From JBKHYJ01 sp046565505 (GTDB taxonomy: Bacteria; Acidobacteriota; Blastocatellia; UBA7656): a stretch of 22,507 bases of DNA. Both the position numbers and the translations under genes were made by a program. The notes under the pieces are model-generated. The model did no database searches. It was not told the origin of the DNA and saw only the letters and a list, made by a program, of their open reading frames with translations. Positions 8,813-15,734 of the stretch are shown here, in pieces; within the stretch, counting starts at the first letter, position 1, and every line of letters begins with the position of its first letter. The stretch lies in the NCBI GenBank assembly GCA_046565505.1, contig JBKHYJ010000027.1, positions 1-22,507 on the forward strand, read 5' to 3'.

Positions 8813-10270
8813 CTATTTATTGGCGGTCGCTTCAAGCGAGGTCAGAACGTAGCTGACCCCCCGCGCCTGACCTTTTATGGCGACGCCCAGTTGTGGGTGA
8901 AGCCACCAATCGCTCGACTCCTTGCCTACGTTGCGCCTGACATGCCGCGCGCGAAACTCCCCCGCCGGAACGCGGACCGCTTCCTCGCCTTTGGCCTCGT
9001 AGCCCCAACTCGTGAGCGTGCCCATCGCCCTGTCGAATTCTGAGGGCGCGACGTAGCCCGTGACCTGACTTTGATTTTCGTCGCCCCTTAGCAGCCCTTC
9101 GGCCGCGACTGATGGCGACGAGAGCAAAAACCCATCGGGCACCTCGACCGTTTGCGAGATGACCCCCGACGCGCTCCCTCGCGTGCGCGCCGTGAGCGTG
9201 TGCCCGTCGAGGTTGTAGCGCGTGCGCGTCGTGTCCTCGCCCCGCTGCTTCGTGATCTCTACGAAGGTGGACCGCCGCCGCGCGTCCAGGCGGTGGAAGA
9301 CTTCCGTCGTCTGGTCGCCCGCGGTCACCCGGCTGTGCACCAGGTATCCGCCTTCTGACGTGCTGAATATCTCCCAGGTCTCGGCGCCGCGCTCTTTGCC
9401 TTCGCCATCGCGGTAAGAGTAAGCGCCTGCGGCGAGCTTAGGCCCGCGCTCCCACCTGCCCGCGTGGGGTATTGGCTTGCCGCCCATGATGGCGGCGAGG
9501 TCCTCTTCGATGGTCGGCGCCGCGGGCGTCTCGACGATGCGGCCGACCTCCCGGCCGCCGCGCTCGACTATCACGGTCGGGACGTTTGTGATGCGCTTAG
9601 GCTGGACTGTGTCTACGGGCTCGCGGAACTGGCTGTCCACCCCTATCAGCTTGACTTGTATCTTGTCGTTCCCGGCGGCGCGCAGGGCCTTGAGCAGCCG
9701 CGGGATGTAGTTCTTACTGTCAGGGCACCAGGTCCCGTAAACGAGCGTCACCTTCGTGTCGGCGTCGTTCGCTTTGAGCGCGGCGACGGCCGCCTCGTTC
9801 GGCCGGTAATTGTCCATCGCGGAGCGCCAGACGGGAACGGTCTCCCATAATTTATCCAGGCTCATCTCGCCCGTCAGCCCCGGGTGAGCGCGAATCAAAA
9901 TAGGGATGCCATCGACGGCGAAGAAATAAACGGGGCCATCGACCCGGGCGAATTTGCCGACCGGTTTCGCCGCCGCGTCGCCATCGGACGTGGCCGAGGC
10001 ATGGTCTTCAGAGAAGTGAAAGGCGTCTTTTGAAACGGCGCTGACGGTGCGCTCGGACGTGTCGAGTATGATCGCGCGTTCGAGCCTCGAAGAGATCAAA
10101 GCCATGCGGGAGGGGCTGTCAGAGACCAGCACCTGCGCGGCGCGGTCTATATCGTTATTGATGTAAACGTCGCGCGTCGCATCATGCCAATTGATGGCCG
10201 CGGGCCTGCCCGACTGAGGCGCGGCCGCGCATGCGGCGACGAGAAGGAGCGTCAGAAACAAGGTTTTCAT
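8813..10270 (-). CDS. Exported thioredoxin-fold protein with beta-rich C-terminal domain
   Basis: 485 residues. The N-terminus MKTLFLTLLLVAAC fits a lipoprotein signal (VAAC, C14), though ordinary cleavage at AAA-AP is possible. A first region (25-150) has no clear family. Residues about 170-262 form a thioredoxin-like domain with WCPDS (W181, C182, S185) and a cis-Pro loop VPT (P231). Only one active-site Cys is present (CxxS type), so disulfide isomerase or mixed-disulfide chemistry is more likely than dithiol reduction. The C-terminal half (about 280-485) is beta-rich, ending with VPAGEFRARHV and a WWLHPQLGV segment reminiscent of DUF3108-like periplasmic domains. The ATG start has GAGAGG about five bases upstream. 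It is divergent from the M48 protease gene across a 212-base gap. Confidence 0.75.
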   Translation of the reverse strand: MKTLFLTLLLVAACAAAPQSGRPAAINWHDATRDVYINNDIDRAAQVLVSDSPSRMALISSRLERAIILDTSERTVSAVSKDAFHFSEDHASATSDGDAAAKPVGKFARVDGPVYFFAVDGIPILIRAHPGLTGEMSLDKLWETVPVWRSAMDNYRPNEAAVAALKANDADTKVTLVYGTWCPDSKNYIPRLLKALRAAGNDKIQVKLIGVDSQFREPVDTVQPKRITNVPTVIVERGGREVGRIVETPAAPTIEEDLAAIMGGKPIPHAGRWERGPKLAAGAYSYRDGEGKERGAETWEIFSTSEGGYLVHSRVTAGDQTTEVFHRLDARRRSTFVEITKQRGEDTTRTRYNLDGHTLTARTRGSASGVISQTVEVPDGFLLSSPSVAAEGLLRGDENQSQVTGYVAPSEFDRAMGTLTSWGYEAKGEEAVRVPAGEFRARHVRRNVGKESSDWWLHPQLGVAIKGQARGVSYVLTSLEATANK

Positions 10271-10396
10271 ACTACCTCTCTTTCCATGAGGGGACCGGCC
10301 ATCTGACCCATCATTGCTTCAACCCAAGCTTAAATTAAAACGCGCGGTTTTGCACACCGGTTACGCACTGAGATGAAGATTCCACACGCGCTCAGG

Positions 10397-10425
10397 TTGA
10401 ATCGCCCTCCGCCGGTGTTTAATAT
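10397..10425 (+). promoter_or_regulatory. Candidate sigma-70-type promoter for the M48 protease gene
   Basis: TTGAAT (10397-10402) and TAATAT (10420-10425) are separated by exactly 17 bases, 57 bases ahead of the protease ATG, in the divergent intergenic gap. Each hexamer matches 4 of 6 consensus positions. Promoter consensus in this lineage is not known to me, so this is only a candidate. Confidence 0.35.
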
Positions 10426-10482
10426 TGAGCCGTGGGTAGGATGCGCGTGAGCCGATAAGAAGCCGTCTGGAAACTAACTACT

Positions 10483-11898
10483 ATGCTCAAAGAAAAAAGC
10501 GCGGCCATCCTGCTCGCCCTCTCCCTGTCAATCGGCCAACTTGGCTGCGGCGGATTGTCTAATTCGCGAATGGGCGGCGGCCGCCCGGCCCCGCATTTCA
10601 AGCCGGGGTTTAATCTCTTCAAGCCCGAGCAGGACATCGAGCTCGGCAGGCAGTCCGCCCAGCAGGTCGCGCGCCAGATGCCGCTCCTTAACGACCCGGG
10701 CATCGTCGGGTACGTGCGCCAGTTGGGGGCGAAGCTGGCGGCGAGGGCGCCCGGCTATAAGTTCCCATACGAGTTTCACGTAGTCGGCACGAAAGACATA
10801 AACGCTTTCGCGCTCCCCGGCGGGTTCGTCTTCGTCAACGCGGGCGTGATCGCCGCGGCGAAAAACGAGGGCGAGCTTGCCGGCGTCATGGCGCATGAGG
10901 TCTCGCACGTAGCGCTCCGTCATGGCACCAACCAGGCGACCAAGGCGTACATCGCGAAGGCCGGGCTGGGCGTGCTGAGCGGCATAGCGGGCGGCTCTTC
11001 GACGGACCTCGGCCAGGTCATCGGCGCGATAGGGGGCGCGGGGGCGAACGCACTCTTTCTGAAATTCGGCCGCACGGCGGAGTCGCAAGCAGACCTCGAA
11101 GGCGCGCGCGTCATGGCGGAAGCCGGTTACGACCCGCGCGACATGGCGAATTTCTTCAAGACGCTCGCCGAGAAAGGCGGGCAGCGCGTGCCGGAGTTCC
11201 TGAGCGATCACCCGGACCCCGGCAACCGCTACCAGACGGTCATCTCCGCCATCCCTTCCTTGCCGGTTAGCGCAAGCCCCACGCGCGACACGGACGAGTT
11301 TGAACAGGTCAAGGCGAGGCTCACAGGCAGCGCGGCGCTCAAGTCTTCGGCCGAGCCCGCGCGCGTGGGGCCGCGCGACCCGAACGATAACAAGCCCTCG
11401 ACCAGGCCCGACCCGCCCTCCGCTTCATTGCAGGAATTCCGGTCCCGCGATGGCTCGTTCGCCTTACAGTACCCGGATAACTGGGATGGGCTGTCCTCAG
11501 ACGAAGTGAACATGATATTCGCGCCAAAAGGGGCGTACGGGAAGATGGACGATTCGGTGGTCGTCACGCACGGCATCTTCATCGGCGCGCTGCCGCCCCG
11601 CGGCGGCGACCTCGGGTCCGCGACCGCGGCCTTCGTTCAAGAACAGGTGAATAGCAATCCTGATTTTAAAGTCCGGCAGGAACCGCAGAAGTACGACTTC
11701 GGCGGGCGCGAGGGACTCGCCACTGTCGTCGCCGGGCCGTCGCCCATTACGGGCGTGATTGAGGTAGACGTGATCTACACGACGGCGACGAGCGACGGGC
11801 GGCTGTTTTATCTCATCACCATCGCCCCGGAGGACGAGTATCAAAGCTACAAGCCGGCGTTCGAGCGCGTCATCAACAGCATCCGGCTGGCGAAATAA
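10483..11898 (+). CDS. M48-family zinc metalloprotease with C-terminal PsbP/DcrB-like domain
   Basis: 471 residues. An N-terminal signal ends at GQLGC (C22), probably a lipoprotein anchor although the residue at -3 is atypical. The M48 peptidase domain covers about 45-265: INAFALPGGFVFVNAG (106-121), the zinc motif HEVSH (H138, E139, H142) and the third ligand E200 in ESQAD. This is the BepA/LoiP-like arrangement of periplasmic proteases that act in outer-membrane protein quality control. A Pro/Ser-rich linker (about 280-320) leads to a C-terminal alpha/beta domain (about 322-471) beginning FRSRDGSFALQYPDNW and ending FERVINSIRLA, resembling PsbP/DcrB-like domains. The ATG start has no strong ribosome site. 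No TPR domain, unlike E. coli BepA. Confidence 0.9.
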   Translation: MLKEKSAAILLALSLSIGQLGCGGLSNSRMGGGRPAPHFKPGFNLFKPEQDIELGRQSAQQVARQMPLLNDPGIVGYVRQLGAKLAARAPGYKFPYEFHVVGTKDINAFALPGGFVFVNAGVIAAAKNEGELAGVMAHEVSHVALRHGTNQATKAYIAKAGLGVLSGIAGGSSTDLGQVIGAIGGAGANALFLKFGRTAESQADLEGARVMAEAGYDPRDMANFFKTLAEKGGQRVPEFLSDHPDPGNRYQTVISAIPSLPVSASPTRDTDEFEQVKARLTGSAALKSSAEPARVGPRDPNDNKPSTRPDPPSASLQEFRSRDGSFALQYPDNWDGLSSDEVNMIFAPKGAYGKMDDSVVVTHGIFIGALPPRGGDLGSATAAFVQEQVNSNPDFKVRQEPQKYDFGGREGLATVVAGPSPITGVIEVDVIYTTATSDGRLFYLITIAPEDEYQSYKPAFERVINSIRLAK

Positions 11899-11926
11899 GT
11901 GTGCGGCGCGCGGCAGGCCCGGGCGC

Positions 11927-12433
11927 TTATTTGTTATCGAGCAGGTTCGTCGTGTTCTCGGTGACGCTAGGCGGGTAAAGCATGTCCGCCGTATTCACGG
12001 GGCGCCGGGCCGTGACGGAGGCGTCCGGCGGGGGCAAGACCTTATTGCGGCCGGGCCTTATCTCTTGCGGATGCACCCGCGTGTGCTTGGCGTGCGACTG
12101 TTCTTCTTCAAAGATCACCGAATAAAGCAGCCTCATCAGCCCCACCAGAAAGACCGTGACCGGGACCAGAAGCGGGGCCGGCGAATCGACGTCTCGTGAG
12201 ATGGCTATGGCGAAAAAAAGCGGGAACAGCACTATGCTCAAGAATATCAGCTTCACGCCGAGGCGTATGCCCTTCTGGCGGATGGTCGCGTTGCCCCGCC
12301 CCGATTCCGCCTCGGGCGGCGCGACCGAGCCATCATTGTCGAGCAAGAAGGTCACGGCGTCGAGCCTTAACCCGCACCGGGAGCAGAAACGCACTTCATC
12401 CAGGGCTTGCTGGCCGCATCTTGGACAATACAT
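11927..12433 (-). CDS. Zinc-ribbon membrane protein
   Basis: 168 residues from the chosen start. The N-terminus MYCPRCG with FCSRCG fourteen residues later (C3, C6, C17, C20) is a zinc-ribbon knuckle pair. Two membrane segments follow (about 59-79 and 87-107), then a charged, probably disordered cytoplasmic tail. I chose the ATG at 12433 rather than the one 12 codons upstream because GAGG (12440-12443) sits six bases before it and because such proteins normally begin directly with the ribbon. The function is unknown. It is convergent with the M48 gene and lies about 100 bases downstream of the ABC ATPase gene on the same strand. Confidence 0.7.
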   Translation of the reverse strand: MYCPRCGQQALDEVRFCSRCGLRLDAVTFLLDNDGSVAPPEAESGRGNATIRQKGIRLGVKLIFLSIVLFPLFFAIAISRDVDSPAPLLVPVTVFLVGLMRLLYSVIFEEEQSHAKHTRVHPQEIRPGRNKVLPPPDASVTARRPVNTADMLYPPSVTENTTNLLDNK

Positions 12434-12535
12434 TGAGGACCTCAAAAGAATATTTTTTAAAATCGGCATGTCGCAGAAAACTACGACAAACGCGCACGCG
12501 ATGTTCGCCCGCGAGTCGGCCGGCTGCGGCGCGCC

Positions 12536-13255
12536 TCAGCTCGTCAGCTCGAAGAAAACGTCTTCAAAATCTACGCCGACGAGGCCCGTGCTCATTCGCA
12601 GCTCCGCCGGCGAGCTTTCGGCCACGAGCCGCCCCGCGCGCATCACCCCGACGCGGTCGCTGACGCGCTCTACGAAACTCATCACGTGCGACGACACCAG
12701 CACGGCGCGGCCCGCCTTGCGCTCGCCCTCTATGCGCAGCCTCAGCTTGCGCATCATCTCTACGTCGAGGCCGTTCAGCGGCTCGTCCAAAATCAACACG
12801 TCGGGCTCCCCGACCATCGCCGCCGCCAGCCCTAGCTTCTTGCGCATGCCGAGCGAATAGCCGCCGACGAGTTTGTTCTCCACGTGCGCGAGCTCGAAGA
12901 AATCGACCTCCGCGGGGATGCGCGACTCGCCCGCCTCCCTGAGCCCCGCGACCAGGTGCAGGTACTCCTTGCCCGTGAGCCGCTCGTACAGGACCAACTC
13001 CTCCGGCAGGTAACCCAGGTGCCGCTTGATGGTCGGCCCGCGCTGCGCCAGGTCTTCGCCGCAGACGGCCACCCGGCCCCCGTCGGGGTCCGCGATGCCG
13101 ACGATCATTCGTATGAGCGTTGACTTGCCCGCGCCGTTGGCCCCGACCAGCGAATAAACCTCGCCGCGCGAAATTGATAGGCTGACCTTGTTTACGGCCA
13201 CGATATTGCCATAGCGTTTCGTCACTTCTTCGACTGTTATAAGCGCCTCGCTCAA
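12536..13255 (-). CDS. ABC transporter ATP-binding protein
   Basis: 239 residues, peripheral cytoplasmic ATPase of an ABC exporter-type system. Walker A is GANGAGKST (38-46), the region after the Q-loop position reads GYLPEE (81-86), the signature is a variant YSLGMRKK (133-140), Walker B is VLILDEP (153-159) and the switch histidine is H190 in SSH. This architecture is typical of ABC-2 type systems. The start is TTG, overlapping the permease stop as TTGA (13252-13255), with GGGGGA just upstream inside the permease gene, so translation is probably coupled. The partner is the permease encoded directly upstream. The substrate is not predictable. Confidence 0.93.
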   Translation of the reverse strand: MSEALITVEEVTKRYGNIVAVNKVSLSISRGEVYSLVGANGAGKSTLIRMIVGIADPDGGRVAVCGEDLAQRGPTIKRHLGYLPEELVLYERLTGKEYLHLVAGLREAGESRIPAEVDFFELAHVENKLVGGYSLGMRKKLGLAAAMVGEPDVLILDEPLNGLDVEMMRKLRLRIEGERKAGRAVLVSSHVMSFVERVSDRVGVMRAGRLVAESSPAELRMSTGLVGVDFEDVFFELTS

Positions 13256-14697
13256 TCGTCCCCCATCATCAAATAGTACCGCGCCATCTGCCTGCCGCGG
13301 TCAGTCAGGCTGTCCATCGCCTGCCCGTATATGAGAAGCCCCACGGGCCACAGCATCGCCGCGAATGCCCCCGCGGCCATCCCCGCGGTCGCCATCACGA
13401 TCATCGCCAGCCCCGGCCGCGTCGGCATTTCAAAAGAGAGAGCGCCGATTATAGAGCTGACGAGCCACCACAGGAATAGGCATTCGGCAAGCAGCGGCAG
13501 CGCGTAGCTCAACGGCGCTTTCCCTGTCGCGACGCCCGCAGCCCAGGTCGCGAGCGGCGCGGGGAGCGCCACGGCGCGCGCGTACCAGAGCTTGGCCTGC
13601 CACATGTCCAGCCCCGTCGTCCCTATGGCGCGCTCCACCCACAGGAGCGGCAGCTCGTAGGCCACCAGCAGCGGCAGCAGGCTCGCCAGCGAGGCGGCGG
13701 CCAGGACGCAGGCGAATTTAATGGCTAAGCTTTGAGGCAGCCACGACAGGTCGAGCCACCCCGCGATAGAAAAATTAGCCGCGAAGGGAAACAGGTCCTC
13801 CAACAGCACGATGACCAGGGCGACGACCCAGAGCGCCATTATCAGCAGTACGACATAGACCGCGGAAGAGAAGGCGCGCAGCGTCAGTTGAAGGTCGCGC
13901 GCGAGTTGTGCGGCAACGGCCGGGGAGAATTTTTTCCTAATCAACTGCGCGCCGAAAACATTCCACCTGCTCGGCGATTCCAGCCGCCTTGCGTACTCAA
14001 TGTCGCACACGCGCCAGCGCCTGTGAGACCGGCCGGCTAGCAGGTAAAGCCCGCAGGCCCACGCCGCACACGCGACGGCCAGCCACGGCTTGGTCGTCGC
14101 GGGCAAGTAATTCTGATCGGCGAGAAGCGCGAGAAGCGCCCCGCAGGTTAATACAGTGGGCACCAGAACTACAACCGCGACGCAAGCCGCCCCGCGCTGT
14201 CTAGTGTGCCCCCAGTGAATCCAGTTGAGCGAGCCGAAGACTTCCGCGAGCGCGGTCAGGGCCGAAAAAAAAATCAGCGTGACGACGTTGGCCGCGCTGA
14301 CGGACCGGGTTTCGGCCAGCAGGTGACGGGCCAGCAAGAAGGCTATGGCGACGACCGCCGTCCGCCCGAATCTGCCGGCCAGCGCGGCCAGCAGGTGAGT
14401 GTCGGCGTCTATCGGCAGGGCATCGAAATAGCCTTCGGGCCTGCGCAGGTGATAAAGCTCGGCGCTCGCCCGCGACAGGCTCATCCCGACCAGCGCGGCC
14501 ACGAATAAGGCCCCGAGCGCCCCGGCGAGCCAGGGCGAGGGCCGCCAGGGCGGAATATTCCCGGCCACCCGAACGACCGTGAAGTAGGTCAGCCCGAGCA
14601 CGAGGGGCGCGAGTACGAGCCACGAATAAATATGCTGCCGCGCCCACCGCAACTGAGAGAGGGCCGAGGCTTTGATTAACAGTGCGAATTTTTTCAC
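13252..14697 (-). CDS. ABC transporter permease
   Basis: 481 residues from the chosen GTG. About 11-12 hydrophobic segments are visible, for example YSWLVLAPLVLGLTYF near the N-terminus and a long pair GLAMIVMATAGMAAGAF...LLIYG at the end, which fits a large single-chain ABC-2-like integral membrane subunit. I place the start at GTG 14697, giving VKKFALLIKASALSQLRWA, because the 41 residues encoded between the upstream ATG (14820) and this point look non-coding and rich in Arg/Ser. Neither start has a clear ribosome site, so 14820 remains possible. The stop overlaps the ATPase start by 4 nt; together they form one exporter. No sequence-level family name is confident. Confidence 0.85.
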   Translation of the reverse strand: MKKFALLIKASALSQLRWARQHIYSWLVLAPLVLGLTYFTVVRVAGNIPPWRPSPWLAGALGALFVAALVGMSLSRASAELYHLRRPEGYFDALPIDADTHLLAALAGRFGRTAVVAIAFLLARHLLAETRSVSAANVVTLIFFSALTALAEVFGSLNWIHWGHTRQRGAACVAVVVLVPTVLTCGALLALLADQNYLPATTKPWLAVACAAWACGLYLLAGRSHRRWRVCDIEYARRLESPSRWNVFGAQLIRKKFSPAVAAQLARDLQLTLRAFSSAVYVVLLIMALWVVALVIVLLEDLFPFAANFSIAGWLDLSWLPQSLAIKFACVLAAASLASLLPLLVAYELPLLWVERAIGTTGLDMWQAKLWYARAVALPAPLATWAAGVATGKAPLSYALPLLAECLFLWWLVSSIIGALSFEMPTRPGLAMIVMATAGMAAGAFAAMLWPVGLLIYGQAMDSLTDRGRQMARYYLMMGDD

Positions 14698-14859
14698 GTA
14701 GAAAGATTCTACTACAAGAAAGCGCGAAGGCTGGATCACGCCGGAAGCAAAGGCGCTAAGGCGGTAAAAATCAGGCGGCGCGTCCGAGCGGCATTGCAGG
14801 CCGCCGCGCGCCCATCTCATTTTATCCGCCGGCCAGGGAGATCGGCCCTTGCTAGCCGC

Positions 14860-15390
14860 TCATTTGACGCCGAGCAACTCTACGTCGAAATACAGGGTGG
14901 CGTTAGGCGGGATCTTGGGGGGGCTGCCGCTCGCCCCATACCCGAGATTAGGGGGGATGATGAGCTTGCGCTTGCCGCCTACCTTCATACTCATCAGCCC
15001 CTCGTCCCACCCTTTGATGACCCTGCCCGCGCCGATGGGGAATTCATAGGGTTGCCCTCTATCGACGGAACTGTCGAACTTCGTGCCGTCGGCGAGCGTC
15101 CCGGTGTAATGCACCCTTACGATCCTGCCGGGCTTCGGGCTTTCGCCCGTTCCCACCACTTCATCAATGTACCTCAGCCCCGACGCAGTTGTGACCTCTC
15201 CCCCCGGGCTCGGGTCCGAGCTTGAGCTCCTGAGTATCGACAGCAGGTAGACCAGCGCGCCGACCGCGAGCGCGCCGATGATTACATAGATAACCAGTTT
15301 CGTCGTCTGATCGGACCTTTTCTTTGAAGGGTAGGTGACTCTCGACGCGGCCCCGCCCCTTCTGGTTTTCCTCTTACGGCTCTGTGGCAA
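14860..15390 (-). CDS. Membrane-anchored FKBP-type peptidyl-prolyl isomerase
   Basis: 176 residues. A basic N-terminus (RKRKTRR) and one transmembrane helix (about 31-53) anchor the protein, placing the C-terminal domain in the periplasm. The FKBP domain (about 67-176) shows VRVHYTGTLADGTKFDSS (91-108), FPIGAGRVIKGWDEGL (117-132) and IPPNLGYG (145-152). Pocket residues include Y95, D106, F117, V124-I125, W128, Y151 and F168, so cis-trans proline isomerase activity is expected, probably in folding exported proteins. The start is TTG with GGAAGGAG (15399-15406) eight bases upstream of it; an in-frame stop immediately upstream excludes an earlier start. It may be expressed with the ABC genes downstream (about 160-base gap), but this is not shown. 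Confidence 0.92.
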   Translation of the reverse strand: MPQSRKRKTRRGGAASRVTYPSKKRSDQTTKLVIYVIIGALAVGALVYLLSILRSSSSDPSPGGEVTTASGLRYIDEVVGTGESPKPGRIVRVHYTGTLADGTKFDSSVDRGQPYEFPIGAGRVIKGWDEGLMSMKVGGKRKLIIPPNLGYGASGSPPKIPPNATLYFDVELLGVK

Positions 15391-15397
15391 CGCTCAT
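15374..15397 (-). other. Out-of-frame 7-codon ORF overlapping the FKBP start
   Basis: An ATG at 15397, two bases from the GGAAGGAG site, opens a frame of seven codons ending in TAA at 15374. It overlaps the TTG start of the FKBP gene in another frame. The distance from the ribosome site is too short to be ideal, so it may be incidental, but it could compete for initiation. Confidence 0.3.
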
Positions 15398-15734
15398 TCT
15401 CCTTCCGTCAATTTAATTTCCGCTTATGGGATCAAAGCCATGCCGCCGCCCTGCGGGCGAATTTTTCCGAACTATGTAATCACGGCCGCGACTTGTCAAG
15501 CCGAAAGCACGGCGGGTCTGACTCGGCGGCGTCACGAAGCTACCGGCTACGTTCGAGCAGGTTGATGGTTCGGGAGCACACGGGCCGGCGAAGGTAGCCA
15601 TGCCGCGAGGGCGGCATGAACGCTGGGGGCGAGGGGCCGCCGAAGCATCTCGTGGGGGGAATAGCCGCAGAAAAAAATAACCGCGGAGGAGTCAAGCGCC
15701 CCCGCGGTTATTCTGTCCTTCACGTGTGAAAGCA
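15391..15734. other. Intergenic region between FKBP gene and GlcG/HbpS-like gene
   Basis: This 344-base stretch contains no supported gene. It holds the FKBP leader with its strong ribosome site at 15399-15406 and the intrinsic terminator of the GlcG/HbpS-like gene at 15670-15712. The short minus-strand frames across it are GC-driven and lack family signals. Confidence 0.6.
15670..15712 (-). terminator. Intrinsic terminator of the GlcG/HbpS-like gene
   Basis: A perfect 11-bp stem (AATAACCGCGG at 15676-15686 with CCGCGGTTATT at 15702-15712) encloses a 15-nt loop. On the minus strand the stem runs directly into a T-tract (complement of the A run 15671-15677). It lies 22 bases after the stop of the minus-strand gene at 15735, as expected for a Rho-independent terminator. 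Confidence 0.88.

Noticed and set aside
7837..8856. 339-codon plus-strand open frame starting with TTG
   Set aside because: Its second half is antisense to the well-supported CoA-binding gene, its translation there is typical GC-rich shadow sequence, and the first half has no family signal.
14698..14820. N-terminal extension of the ABC permease from ATG 14820
   Set aside because: The encoded 41 residues look non-coding and there is no clear ribosome site; the internal GTG gives a more natural membrane-protein N-terminus, although this is not certain.
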